64,000 nucleotides of DNA. Source: Umbellularia californica. Taxonomy: Eukaryota > Streptophyta > Magnoliopsida > Laurales > Lauraceae. The stretch's first letter is position 1. Each line of letters opens with the position of its first letter. A program made the translations under genes and the position numbers. The stretch covers positions 99,513,614 to 99,577,613 of the forward strand of contig JAPQWN010000002.1 of NCBI GenBank assembly GCA_028538565.1, in the 5' to 3' direction. Below the pieces are notes generated by a model. The model worked only from the letters and a program-made list of their open reading frames with translations. It did no database searches and was not told the DNA's origin. Below, in pieces: positions 33,036 through 45,125 of this stretch.

Positions 33036-34079
33036 GAGGAATTTACGGCATAGGTCCCCATAGGAGTCCATACCACTGTTGAGGTCCCAAATACATCGTA
33101 TTTATGGATAAAGTCCTCAACTAGCGTTTTTGTATTTTTTTTTTGTCGTTTAGTGAATGGTCGATATCGACCATTTTTATGGTCGATATCGACCATTCTG
33201 CGGGAACCCAAATAAAAATTGGGTTTTTCAAGATTGAGAAGAAGGGAGGGGAGGAGGAGGAAGAAGAGGGGATGGGTCCTTTCATCGCCATTGTTCCTCC
33301 TCCCTAGACACCTTACGAAGATGGTCCGTCACGATCTTTTCCACGTTGGGGTAGCTCTATTTGTAGAATGTAAAAGACATCCCCTTCACAACATGAGGCG
33401 TACGGGCGTCCAAAACAAAGCAGTTGGAAGACACAAGCAGAAACACTAGGGCAAAAGACAAGGAAGCCATGGTTGGTTTACCACCACAAGCAGAAGGGGA
33501 TCTTTTTGGTTTATGGGATGAGTAAAGCAGAATTGCTAACAGCTCTTCATTGACTTGACCAATCGAGAAGAAGATGAAGGACAGATGGAAAATGAGACTT
33601 TGCTTTCATAAAGGAAAAGGGAAATCTTCAACTAAGCACTTAAATTCTTGCCTTACTATGAGAAAAGGCGAGTGCAGCATAAAGAGATAAAGAACAATGG
33701 CGATGAGGAAGAAGGGACTGTGAAACGACCCATCCCCTCTTCTTCCTCCTCCTCCCCTCCCCTTTTCTTCATCTTGAAAAACCCAATTTTTATTTGGGTT
33801 CCCGCAGAATGGTCGATATCGACCATAAAAATGAAAAAAATGCCTTTCAGTATATGGTCGATATCGACCATGCAGGGAAAAATGCATTTCAGTTATATGG
33901 TTGATATCGACAATGCATGGAAAAATGCCTTTCAGTTACATGGTCGATATCGACCATATCGCAAAACGACAAAAAAAAAGGAAAAAAAGTCCATATGAGG
34001 ATCCCTCCCGTATCGAACATAGAACTAGGTCATGTTGGGACGTATGCAGTCCTACAGGGATTTTACCCGTAAATTCCTC
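33036..34079. mobile_element. Mutator-like fold-back element with palindrome array
   Basis: A 1044-bp element has long inverted ends: GAGGAATTTACGG... on the left and its inverse ...GTAAATTCCTC on the right. It is flanked by the 9-bp duplication TATATTATA (33027-33035 and 34080-34088), the target-site length of Mutator-like elements. The inverted similarity extends through a T-rich GTCGTTT zone, the 18-bp palindromes and a ~70-bp GA/CT-rich segment (33196-33275 against about 33730-33808). The AT-rich target word makes the duplication less decisive than a complex one. No transposase is present. It ends ~320 bp upstream of the NLR start codon. Confidence 0.75.
33157..33957. repeat. Six copies of the palindrome ATGGTCGATATCGACCAT
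   Basis: Copies lie at 33157-33174, 33179-33196, 33809-33826, 33854-33871, 33897-33914 (two changes) and 33940-33957. The last four are spaced 45, 43 and 43 bp and are separated by 'AAAAATGC-TTTCAGT' spacers, forming a short tandem array. The palindrome is self-complementary, so it could be a dimer-binding site. In forward translation it yields the recurring MVDIDH-like peptide, which I regard as incidental. Confidence 0.9.
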
Positions 34080-34399
34080 TATATTATATTACTATAACAA
34101 GAGCGGAAAAGTAGTTTCTCCACTCACTTCAATTATCGGTTTCTTCCTCTCTCTTTGATTGCACGGTGAAAAAAAATTTAGAGGGGACCATAGCTAGAAG
34201 TCATTGATATTATATTATCTTATTAAAGCAAAAGCATCTACTCCATTCAATTCTCAATTATTGCTTTCTTCTTTACCTTGGCTCTTTTTTTTTTTAAGTA
34301 AAGAATGTTATAACGAGTCCTCATTGAAAGTAGCAAACACCCTTGCACCGGTTAAGATGCAATAATTTTTTCACATTGTTTTTCCTCACAGAAGACGGA

Positions 34400-37300
34400 A
34401 TGGCAGGAGAAGCAGTTCTCTCTAGCGTCTTGCAAGAGTTGCTGAGCAAGTTGAGCTCCCCTATCCTAGATGAATTTGGGTTGTTGTGGGGTGTGAAAAA
34501 TGAGAAACAAAAGCTTCAAAGCAATTTGTCAAGGATTAAAGCCGTGCTTCAAGACGCAGAAAGGCAGCAAATTGACCTGATGACTGACAAGGATCGCCTT
34601 GGAAAGCTTAAAGATATTGCCTACGATGCGGAGGATCTAGTTGATGAGTTCCTAGTCGAAGCTCTAAGAAGGAAGGTTGAGAATCAAGATGGCATGGGAA
34701 GAAAGGTAGGCAACTTCTTCTCACCTGCGAACCCACTCGCTTTTCGTTTCAAGATTGCACATAAGATGAAAGAGCTGAGGAAACGATTTGAAGAACTTGC
34801 GGAAGAGAATAACTATTTCCAATCGCCGGAGGGAGTTGCTAGAAGCCAGCCTCAGATCCCAAACCCAAGAGAAACTGCCTCGAGTGTGCCTGTCTGGGGT
34901 GTTTATGGGAGAGATTATCAGAAAGAAAACTATATAGCTTCATTAATCAACTCTGGAAATGAAGAGGTCCTCTCGGTCATTCCCATTGTTGGTATGGGGG
35001 GACTGGGCAAGACCACGCTTGCTCAATATGTATATGATGATGAAAGAGTGGTGACTCATTTTAACTTGAAGATGTGGGTCTATGTATCAGAGGATTTTGA
35101 TGTGGGAAGGATTTTGGCAAGAATTTTACAGTCTGCAACTAATAAGAGTACTCCCACTGACGGATCAAGCAAGGACCTCTTAATCACTCGTGTTAAAGAA
35201 AACCTGAGTGGGAAGAGGTATTTACTTGTTTTGGATGATGTTTGGAATGAAGATTCTGAGAAGTGGGACGGGTTGAGAACAGCGCTTCAATGTGGTGCTA
35301 AAGGAAGCAAAATATTAGTCACCACTCGTAGCGATACAGTTGCAAGAAGAATGGATGCTCTTCCTAGACCTCCTCTGGAAACACTGTCGGCAGCTGAATC
35401 TTGGACTTTGTTCAAGGAAGTGGCACACCCCGCCTACAGGCTTTGTATCAATTGGAGAGGAAATACTAAGAAAGTGTGGTGGTGTCCCTCTAGCAATCAA
35501 AACATTGGGAGGCATGTTGCGAAATGAAACAAGTGAAAGGGAGTGGCAGTCGGTGAGAGATGGTGAACTTTGGAAGCAAACAGATGAAAAGGAAAAAATT
35601 TTATCCATATTAAGACTAAGCTATGATCATTTGACATCATCTTTGAAGCAATGCTTTGCGTATTGTGCTGTAATTCCCAAAGGGTGTCGATTTTATAAAG
35701 ATGAACTAATCAAGCAATGGATAGCCCAAGGCTTCATTCATTCTGATGATAAAAATGAACTCCTAGAAGAAGAAGGCGAAAAGTATTTCAATGCACTGTT
35801 GCGGAGATCCTTGTTTCAGGTTGATGTGGAAACTGCTAGCAATCATCCATACAAGATGCATGACCTTATACATGATCTTCTTAGATCTGTTGCAGGAAAA
35901 GAAAGCTTTGTTGTGGAAGCTTCTATGATGAATGATTTAACCCGTCATTTAGCATTGTGCAATGATGAAACTCGTCATTTAGCATTGGAGAATGATGAAT
36001 GGGCAGGAGATCCGAAGAATTTGGATGCATTGAAGAAATGTAAGAAACTGCGTTCAATGATTACATATGGACGGCGTTCAATGATTACATATGGACGTCG
36101 TCCTATTGATATTAATGTTTGCTTGAGCTTCAGGTGCTTAAGGGTGTTGGATTTAAGTCGCAGAAGAAGTATCCGCTTCCTGCCAAACTCAATAGACAAG
36201 TTGAGACATCTTAGGTACTTTGACATCTCATATACATCGATTACAAAATTACCTGAGACCATATGCAACTTACACAACTTGCAAACACTGAGAGTCTTCG
36301 GCATTCCCCTCAAGAAGTGGCCAAAGAATATGAAGAGAATGATTAGCCTTAGACATATTGAATTTGACGGAAATGATGACTTTCCCTTACCAAAAGGAAT
36401 TGGAGAGTTAACTTTTCTCAGGACGTTGCCAAAATCAGAATTTCTTATTGCTAAAGAGAGTGGAGCCCGAATAGAAGAGTTGAAAGATTTAAATCTGCTC
36501 GGTGGAAATATTCACATTCGAGGGCTGGATAATATAGGGAGTGTTGGATGTGCTGGTGAAGCAGACTTAAAGGCGAAGAAACATCTCAATTCTTTGAAGT
36601 TATCCTGGTCTGGTGGTGCCGAAACAGTAACCGCAGAAGGAGGTGCAAAGGAAGTGATTGAGGTCCTTGAACCTCATTCAGATCTAAAGGAGCTATCGGT
36701 TGAGAATTACACGGGCCTGGGATTTCCAAGTTGGATGACGGAAAAACTTACAAATCTAAAGAAAATATCACTGTGGTCTTGCAAGAGATGTGAATGGCTG
36801 CCGCCTCTTGGGAAGCTACATTCCCTTGAATCACTTGAGATATACACAATGTGGATGCTGTAAAACACATTGTTGAATTTGATGGAAGCCACAACTACGA
36901 AGATTTATTCCCATCATTGAAAGACCTTCATCTCTGGAACATGCATAATTTGGAGGGATGGTCATCTCCACAAGAGGATGGCGATGGTGATGAGCAAGTG
37001 ATCTTCAAATGCCTCCGTACTCTGAGCATCTATGATTGTCCAAAACTAACACGACCGCCAAGGCTTCCTCTTCTTCCAAGTCTTGAAAGTCTCGAGATTA
37101 GTAAAATGAGTTGGGATATAATGGAAATACCCACATCCCAGTCATTGATGAAAGTCAAGCTCCACGAGATGCCTAATTTGGAAAGATGGTCACCACATGA
37201 AGCAGATGATGGCACTCCAGTGATCTCCCGTTCCATTCATACATTGAGCATCTCTAATTGTCCAAGACTGATTTGTTTGCCTATGTTTCTTCTTCCAGCA

Positions 37301-38815
37301 CTTGAAGAGTTACACATAAGTGGAGTGGATTGTGGAAGGATAGAGTTTTCCAGATCTCACTCACTGAAAAGCGTCGACCTCTTCGACATGCCCAACTTGG
37401 AGAGATGGTCGCTACAAGAAGTGGATGATGATAAAGATGAGCAAGTGACTTTCCATTCCCTTCGTACTTTGAGAATCTCTGAATGTCCAAAGCTGATTTG
37501 CCTGCGTCAGTTTCTTCTTCCGGCTCTTGAAAAGTTAGAGATGAATGGAGTGGGTTGTGAGAAGATAGAGTTTTCCACATCCAAGTCTCTGGCAAAAGTC
37601 AAGCTCAGCAAAATGCCTAAATTGGAAAGATGGTCACCACAAGAAGCAGAGGATGATGAGCAAGTTGTCTTCGATCGCCTCGTTGAATTGGTTGTCACAG
37701 AATGCCCTACGATGGTCCGCTTGCCCCATTTTCTTCCTTCACTTGAAAAATTAGAAATATCTGAAAGCAATGAAATGTTATTAGGGTCAGTGGCCAACTA
37801 CACCTCACTTTCCGAGCTCTCTATCATATGGTTACCAGAGGTCAAGCATTTGCCTGAAGGATTTGGGCGAAACCATACTAGCCTATGCAAATTGGAAATC
37901 ATATATTGCCCAAAATTAATTTCTCTGTCAAATCAGTTGAAGAATCTCCTTGCTCTCAAAGAACTGATTGTTGTAGGGTGTAATGATCTGGTGCTATCAT
38001 TGCCCGATGGATTGCAGCAGCAGCAGCAACAATCTCCTCCTCTAAACTCTCTTGAGCTGTTGAGCATAAGAAACTCGTGTGAGAAGCAAATCTCATTTCC
38101 AGGAGATGGGATTGTGTTGACCTCTCTAAGGTCCTTGACCATCGAGTCCTGTGGAAATTTAGAGTCCATATCGGCTGATATGCTGCAAAACCTCACCTCA
38201 CTTGAAATTGGGGGCTGTCCAAAGCTGTGGTCTTCTCTAGTTTCATTGGAAAATCTCAAATCGCTTGAGAGTTTGCATATTAGCGGGTGTCCAGAGTCAG
38301 TTATGATGAAGTTGCTAGGGTCTATGGAAAACCTTACATCACTCACTTCTTTATTAATTCAAGATTGCCGTGGTATGAGGTCTTTGCCAGAGTCAGTAAA
38401 AACCTTCACATCACTCACTGCTTTATGGATTTCCAAATGCCCTGATATGAGGTCTTTGCCAGAGTGGGTGGGAGACCTCACGTTACTTAGTGAGTTATGT
38501 ATTAACTACTGCCTTGGTATGATGTCTTTGCCAGAGGGGCTGCAATGCCTGAAAAATCTCGAACGGTTGTGCATATGGGGATGCCCTGTTTTGAAAAGAA
38601 GACTGCAACGCAACAAGGGCCAGGACTGGCATAAGGTAGCGCATGTTCCAGACATTAAAATTGACTTTAAAAATGTAAGTCAAGACACCGAAGGGGAGGA
38701 GAGCAGTGATCAGTGTCCACATCTATTATTGCACTCACTGAAGAAACTAGAGAAGCTTCTTCCTTTGCCCTCCTGCTGCTCATCTTCTCCATCTTCTTCT
38801 CCTCCTCCTACTTGA
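34400..38815 (+). pseudogene. CC-NB-ARC-LRR disease resistance gene (RGA-like) with two frame breaks
   Basis: The gene encodes an intracellular NLR immune receptor of the CNL class. The start ATG at 34400 (MAGEAVLSSVLQELLSKL) is the usual RGA beginning and lies 9 bp after an acceptor-like TCCTCACAG; frames starting further upstream run through that junction. The order is: Rx-type coiled coil with AYDAEDLVDEF (~residues 70-85), P-loop GMGGLGKTT (~198), kinase-2 LLVLDDVW (~275) and RNBS-B GSKILVTTR (~302). Then come GLPL CGGVPLAIKTLGG (35474), RNBS-D CFAYCAVIPKG (35650), MHDL (35856) and LRRs to ~38600. The ending DWHKVAHVPDIKID is typical of the family. Break 1, at ~35425-35445, removes about five codons and shifts the frame. 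Break 2 is an extra TG at 36849-36853. No other stops occur, so a recent pseudogene or a sequence error is possible. Confidence 0.92.
36046..36095 (+). repeat. 24-bp tandem duplication inside the NLR coding region
   Basis: The segment coding for RSMITYGR is doubled in frame (TTCAATGATTACATATGGAC twice). A few codons upstream, a 30-bp unit coding for RHLAL-NDE is also doubled (35942-36000). Both lie between the MHDL motif and the first LRR. Confidence 0.9.
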
Positions 38816-39578
38816 TGATCATGGATCATCATCATCAAATCACGTCCAGACTATGAGGGAAACCAGGTGAGTTCAACAAATTTCATTCCATAAGCATCTT
38901 CTCCAATTTTCTCTCTTGAGAGCTTTATGTATTAGAGGCACACTTATCATGGTTTAGTCGATCCCAGCAACTTCTCATGCTTATTAGAATTCTCATCTAT
39001 ATATCATACAAGTTGCCATTCTATATATTTTGTTACCTGAATCTGAGCTGGACTGGCCCCAATACGTGTGGAGCAATTATCTGTTAGACTTTTCTGATAA
39101 TTGGATTAGAATCAAATATAATTAAAATAAACAACAATACGTGTGGAGCAATTATCCTATTGTCCCCAGTTTGTATTTTTTGGCTTTCCAGGTGTGTTTT
39201 TTATCATGTGGCTTTTGATTGTAATGAGTTCTCCCACACTTCTATCTATATAATTGAATCTTTTTAATTTTCATTTTGCTTACCATTCTTTTCTTTACCG
39301 GTGAGTTGTGGCATTTGAAGTTTAATAAAGTATTAAAGGTATTTTCAGCTTCACCCTGGGAATACTGGCCATTAGCACCACCCTAACTTGTCAAAGACTC
39401 AGCAGAGTGAATTGGTGGTTTGATAGAGTCCCAAGAATCCCACTTTATATTTATTTTTAGTTTTAACTAAAAGATTACTTAACTTCTCACTCTTTGCTCT
39501 TGACAAGCTATAAGTTTTGAGTTCTTTACATAATTTAGGAGTATCTGTGTTTCTTCTCTTTGCAGGCATGGATTGCTG
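38816..39578 (+). other. NLR 3' UTR with a likely intron (38867-39565)
   Basis: After the stop, GAAACCAG|GTGAGTTC is a strong donor at 38866/38867, and TCTCTTTGCAG|GCATGG at 39565/39566 is a strong acceptor. An intermediate acceptor CTTTCCAG is at 39191. Within the intron, 39301-39338 is the diverged form of the 45-bp exon-like module found at 42067 and 8812, but here the acceptor AG reads CCG. A 21-bp word, AATACGTGTGGAGCAATTATC-like, is doubled at 39061 and 39136. Confidence 0.55.
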
Positions 39579-39920
39579 GAGTTTGATAAAGAGCTAATAG
39601 AGATATTGGCAACTCCTTAATGGTATTGGGTCATGTCAGCTTCCTTCATGATGTTGTTTGATTTTATGATTGTATTCTATGGGATGATTTTTTCTTTTCT
39701 TTTTTTTTTTTTTGAACTACTTTTGACTGTTGTGGTTCTATTGTATTGTGTGGGTCTTGAGGTGACCGTAATTTTCTTACCAATCACTTGTTTGACACTC
39801 AGCTGAGTTTTCTATTTTTACCTCTTGTATGTTTGAAAACTATATTGATGACGGATGCAATCCTCATTCCTCAAGACTTGCTTATGTTCAACTGGGGCAC
39901 ATGATTTAGTCATGGGGAGT
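39566..39920 (+). other. Putative NLR 3' UTR exon (alpha module)
   Basis: It starts after the acceptor TTTGCAG and aligns with the beta module at 44112-44460 over 'GTTGGAGT...ATAAAGA...TAG-GATCTTTGCAACTCCTTA'. Copy B begins 13-14 bases into this exon, so the B duplication breakpoint lies inside it. Confidence 0.45.
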
Positions 39921-42066
39921 GCTGATGAGGAAACATAATTGTAGAAAAATCTTATTATAAAAAAACCTCACATGGCAACCCTTATGGCCAGTTTGTTTAC
40001 ATAGAATACCTATGCATTTATGGTTAGATGACCTCCATCTTCTCAATCATTACTAAGGTAAGGGGTGAAGGATATGAGGTAACAATAAAGATGGATCTTG
40101 ACTTTCCTAGGATTTGAATTTCTAGCTAGGTCGATAGCTGAGTATTCAATTCGCAACTTCACTTTATTCAGTTTCCATAAGAGAGAGTTTAATAGATGCT
40201 CATTTTTGAAATTCGCCTTTGATCGTTATTTTTAACCACTTTTGGCATGAATTGCTGTGTATTCAATTCCGGTGTACTTTTTTTGTTGCCTTAAATGGAA
40301 AATTGTATTAGAAGAGAGGAGGTGGGTTGAAAAAAAAAAAAAAAAACCCAAAAAACAGAGAGAAGACCAATGAAGACATGGTCATAGAGAGTAAGAGCAT
40401 AATAGGACTCACAAACAAAACCAAAAGCCTAATTACAATGGAGTAGACATTCCAAAAAAAAATGCATAGAACTATGGATGTTGTTGTTAGTAGGAGATCT
40501 CTGAGAACCAATAAGGGACTAAAGTTGATCTTTTAGGGGAATTTTGGTTATTGAAAGAGAGGGAAAATTCTAATTAAAGATGGCTTCATTCCTAGAGATC
40601 CATCAAGCATATGCAGTGGAGAAGAAGATAGCTCCTAGGCTTGAGCGATCAGCTAGATTTCTGTTGGCAGTCAGGGAGAATCATAAATCTGTAGGAGCAT
40701 GTGACCGGGCTTGAGGGCTGCCTATAGCTGACTGAGTCTAGGACCATAAAGCTAAAGAGAAGTTGCCAAAAAAGAACAGATGAACATCATTTTCAGCTTC
40801 ACCTTAATTCCTGTGTACTCCAAACAAAAAGGCCCTAAGTGATGTTTTGGTAATTAGGTCATACTCATTGGTTCTTCAAGTTACTATTCAGAAACAACAA
40901 AAAGCTTTTAACAGTTCTGCGAGTGGGAGTATGTATAAGCAAGCCTCTTTATATGTTCTCATATGGATCACATATCCTAATAACGCTTTCAATTGTGAGG
41001 GCCATACTCGATATAGAAATGATCAAATAGTAACTTTATGGGTTTTTATACCCAAAAAAAAAAAAAAAAAAAACACTCTGGCTGTGATGTTTTCGATGTT
41101 TGTAATTTTTATGGTACATCTTCTTGGTAATAACTTATGATGATGAGATAACTCCTTTCTGTTGTTGTAACGAGATAACTCTTTTTTTATTGTGGTTGTT
41201 GTTGTTGATTATTATGATGATAAGTACTGCCATATGGTCTCCTATATGGCAACATACATCTGAGTTGTTTGGCTTTCAATCACATGCATCCACAGTGACA
41301 GCTGCATTCTGGCCTCTAGTAAATTTCTAGAATGCACTTGTGCTTCAGAAAGGATTCTGCAAATATAGGAAAACTATTATGATTTTCCATGCAGATCACA
41401 GTTTCATTGTTTGGTGCAACAGATTTTCCTCATGGAAAAGAGAAAAATGAATTATCTTTTCTAGATAGAGTGGATTTTAATTTCCTTTGGGAAAACAGAA
41501 TTCAGCAAAATGCAGAAACCGCTCATGGTTTTTTTTTCCTGTTTCTCCTTCACCTAACTGTAGTCTTTGGTAGAACAGAGTATGAGGAGAGGGGAAGCCA
41601 AGCTAGTAGAAGTGCTGCAGTTGGAAGTAGAAGGGACCAGTATGTAACTTATGGTATCACAAGAAGAATTTACTACATTGAATAGCAGATTGAGGATAGT
41701 TATTGTAAGATAGCAGATTACTTAGTATGGATATAAGATAAAACTTTGTAATGGTTGACCATCCTCTTCATAGTTAAAGATTGAATATTTATTTCTCAGG
41801 ATGTACAAAGTCACCAATAAGAACAAACTGGGGTAATTTTGCTAAGTCCTACCATGGCGATATAGCTAATGGGTGGCTTGCAATTACCCTATGGGCCTCG
41901 ATTTGGCTTTGGTTTTATTTTTACTCCCTTCTTTTCAAGTGTCTGTTTTGAATTGATTTTGAACCTGGCCATTGATTGTAATTCAATGGATGATTATCAC
42001 CCCCTCTCTTTCTATTTAATTGAATCCTTATAATCTTCATTTTGCTTACCGTACTTTTCTTTTTAG

Positions 42067-42111
42067 GTGAAGTTTGGGTTGTGTCATTTCAAGTTTAATA
42101 AAGAATTACAG
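42067..42111 (+). other. Conserved 45-bp non-coding exon-like module (copy C, beta)
   Basis: It is flanked by CTTTTTAG and GTATTTGAGC, with TTTAATAAAG inside. It is nearly identical to 8812-8856. Confidence 0.45.
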
Positions 42112-44997
42112 GTATTTGAGCTTCATTCAATGAACATTACTTATTTATTCTTTTCCTCTGGTTTGATTTTTGTGGTGTTATCGACTTGGTGTTGATTATG
42201 TAATCTTAGTTTCCCAAATTGATGAATTTTGGCCAAGTTTACTTCACCCATCAAGCTGAGCCCTGTCATTGACATAGCTAGAACATGTCAAAAGACTCGG
42301 CTTGAATCACTATGGTGGAGAGTCATTGACATGGGCTCTAGCATTGGCATCATACTCATGTCAAACTGGTGAAAAATTGTAATATACAACTGTATTGGCA
42401 ATATATATCTGTAAAGTTCCCTATCAGCCTATAACTGTGATTCTATAAAGATTTAAAATTCAAAGATATGTCTAAAAATTTCAAAAAGTGGAGAACCTAA
42501 AATTTTCAATCTATTAATTATCATCCACCTCATTTTGTGAAACCCACCCCAGATTTGCTTGGTGTGCATTTGTTTGGGTTTAGCAGCGCCACCTGGGGGA
42601 ATAGTCCTTTTGGGTCTCAAAGATAACCACATCAAAAAAAAAAAAAAATCTACCTCATTTTGTATGGCCTCAGACTGATATAAGATGTTGTTTTCAACCA
42701 AACATATTTTGTGCAATTTTTAATAGGTTAGAGTGAATTTTTAATTTTTTTTAAAGAGCAAAGTGCCTTGGTTTGCAGATTGAGTGTATTGATATACTTG
42801 CGTTCCTACATCTATACACGATTATTTTATTTTATTTTCATTCTTTTGATGTTGTAAAAGTACTAGAACCCTAAGATAAAATCACTTTTTTTTTTATTTC
42901 AATTCATCAATTATGTCACTCATGGGATAATTGCAACTCTTTACATGTGGTATATCATTTGCCACCTTTTATTGACATAAGTAGGCTAATATGTATAAAT
43001 GAAAAAACTGATACTAGTAAAAATTGATAATAGGAGAACTTTCCAACGATTATTGTTATTTTGTTATATAAACTACAATAAATTACTCATATGACGTAGA
43101 TCATCGCCGGTTGGGTAAAGTACTTGCTCACTTTAAAAACTCAAAGTGCTTGAGCTATGGCACACCCATTTTTTGTGTTTCCAAACCCCAAGCTAGCGTC
43201 TTTCCCGGTAAAAACACCAGAGATTTCTTTGTAAATGATCTTTTTTTCTTCTCTTAAGGCATGTTTGTTTGTTTTAGAATACATAGAAAGTGAATATTCA
43301 AGGTCATATGAGTTCCACCAAATGATTTTTCAAGAAGTAAAATGTGAATGATATGAGGTGAGGACCGAAGGATATAAGGTTGCAATGTAGATGGGACCTT
43401 GCCTTTCCTATGACGTCTCGATTTACTTGTGATGACTGTATATTGATTTCCCATCATATGTTGATTCACTTCCAATCAAAGGAGAGGTTCTTTGATGGTC
43501 ATTTTTGTATATTCACCTTGGAGTTTCATTTTTAAATACTTATGGCATGAACACCTGTATTCATTTATTCCGTGCAAACAAACAGCCCCTTAATGACTGG
43601 GACGCTATTGAAACCCTTGTATTTATACAAAAATTACAACCAATAATCAAAAGATCATTCATGATCCAATTAGGATCAATCTAAATTTAAGAAAAAAGTA
43701 AATTCAACAAATCAATAAATATTGTCCTTGAAGTCTTTCTAAAAGGGTATGATTGTGATCTTAATAGCCAGTATATCAGCCAATACACATGCAATACATG
43801 TATCATGCCAATTCCATGACTTTTTTTTTGCCAAATCCATGATTTAGCGAGTCAAAATTTTGATATTATTGGCCGATTCAGATTGTTTCTACCAATGTTT
43901 TAACACTTGGTCCTTAGCACTACCCTGCAATTGGCATAGCTTGGGCTGCTTGACAGAGTCACAAGATTTCCACTTTGTCTACATGCATACATTTACAATT
44001 TAAATATAAGCTTACCTGACTCTCCACTCCTTGGCTTGGTTTATAGTTGGCAAGCTACATGTCTAAGTTCTTTAAGAAATTTAGGAGCACTAATGAATTT
44101 TCTCTTTGCAGGTGTGAATAGTTGGAGTCAAATAAAGAATAGTAGGGATCTTTGCAACTTCTTATTGATATGGGCAATTCATGGAGTTCAAAAAAAAAAA
44201 AAAAATTCCTTATGATGTTGTTTGAACTTATGGTTGTGTTTTCTGAGTGGCTTTATTTGGCTTTTGGTTTTAACTATGAATTTACTGGTTTAGTTGTACA
44301 ATGTGGATCTTGCTTGTTATTTTTGGTTTGTTCTTGTTTACTTGTTTGAAACTTAAATGATTCTCTATTTTTACCTTCTGTATGTGTGCAAATTATATTG
44401 ACCATGGATGTAATCCTAATGACTTGATTATCTTCAAGTGGTGCCCATCATTTAGTCATGGAGAGTTCTGTTGAGATGAAATATTTGTGGAAAATTCATA
44501 TCCTGAGAAATATTGCCATGGGCAACTCGTATTGATGTTTTGGTATTATGATGATTAGATCATGGACATTGGTCTGTAATTAAGCCTTCCAAAACCAATG
44601 AAAAGCTCCTCTTTTGTATAAAGGGTTTTCCCTGCACTGTTTTGAGGGAAGTGAATATATTCTTACTTACAAAAAAAACAAAAAGCCCCTCTCTTAACAT
44701 TTCTGAGTGGTAGCATGTATATACATTTCTGTATGTAATCATGTGGAATACATATGCTAACAACCCATCCAAATTTAACGGTTGTGTATTCAATGTAGAC
44801 ATGCAGCTAGCCAATTGATTGCTTTATTATTATTATTATTATTATTTTCAGTCATTGTTAATTTTCATAATGTCTGATTTTAATAAGAACTTGTGATGAT
44901 GTTAGATAACACTTCTTTCATTATTGTTGTTGTTGATGATGAAAAGTATCACCTTGAGGTCTCTTTCATGTGATGAGACTTGCATAGATTAGCACAT

Positions 44998-45125
44998 CAG
45001 CTGGTAGCTCAGTTGGTGAGGTACCGCTCTTCCACAGGAACAATCAGCGATCAATCCTTTGCTGTAGCGCAGATGATGAAAGACTTAGGTGAGTGCGTGT
45101 GGGTTGGTTTTTTTTTTTTTTTTTT
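44998..45125 (+). mobile_element. tRNA-derived SINE-like remnant (copy C)
   Basis: This is the counterpart of 11770-11903 with the same A box TAGCTCAGTTGG and T-rich tail. Copy C has ~28 extra bases just upstream (44955-44982) that copy B lacks. Confidence 0.5.

Noticed and set aside
33157..33957. CRISPR-like regular spacing of an 18-bp repeat
   Set aside because: Spacers are similar to each other, the repeats are perfect palindromes inside a TIR element, and the genome is a plant.
33606..33998. Reading frames with recurring MVDIDH peptide
   Set aside because: They are translations of the palindrome ATGGTCGATATCGACCAT on both strands within a non-coding fold-back element.
34343..34399. NLR start upstream of 34400
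   Set aside because: The upstream frame begins with TTG, not ATG, and crosses an acceptor-like TCCTCACAG; MAGEAVLSSVL at 34400 is the family start.
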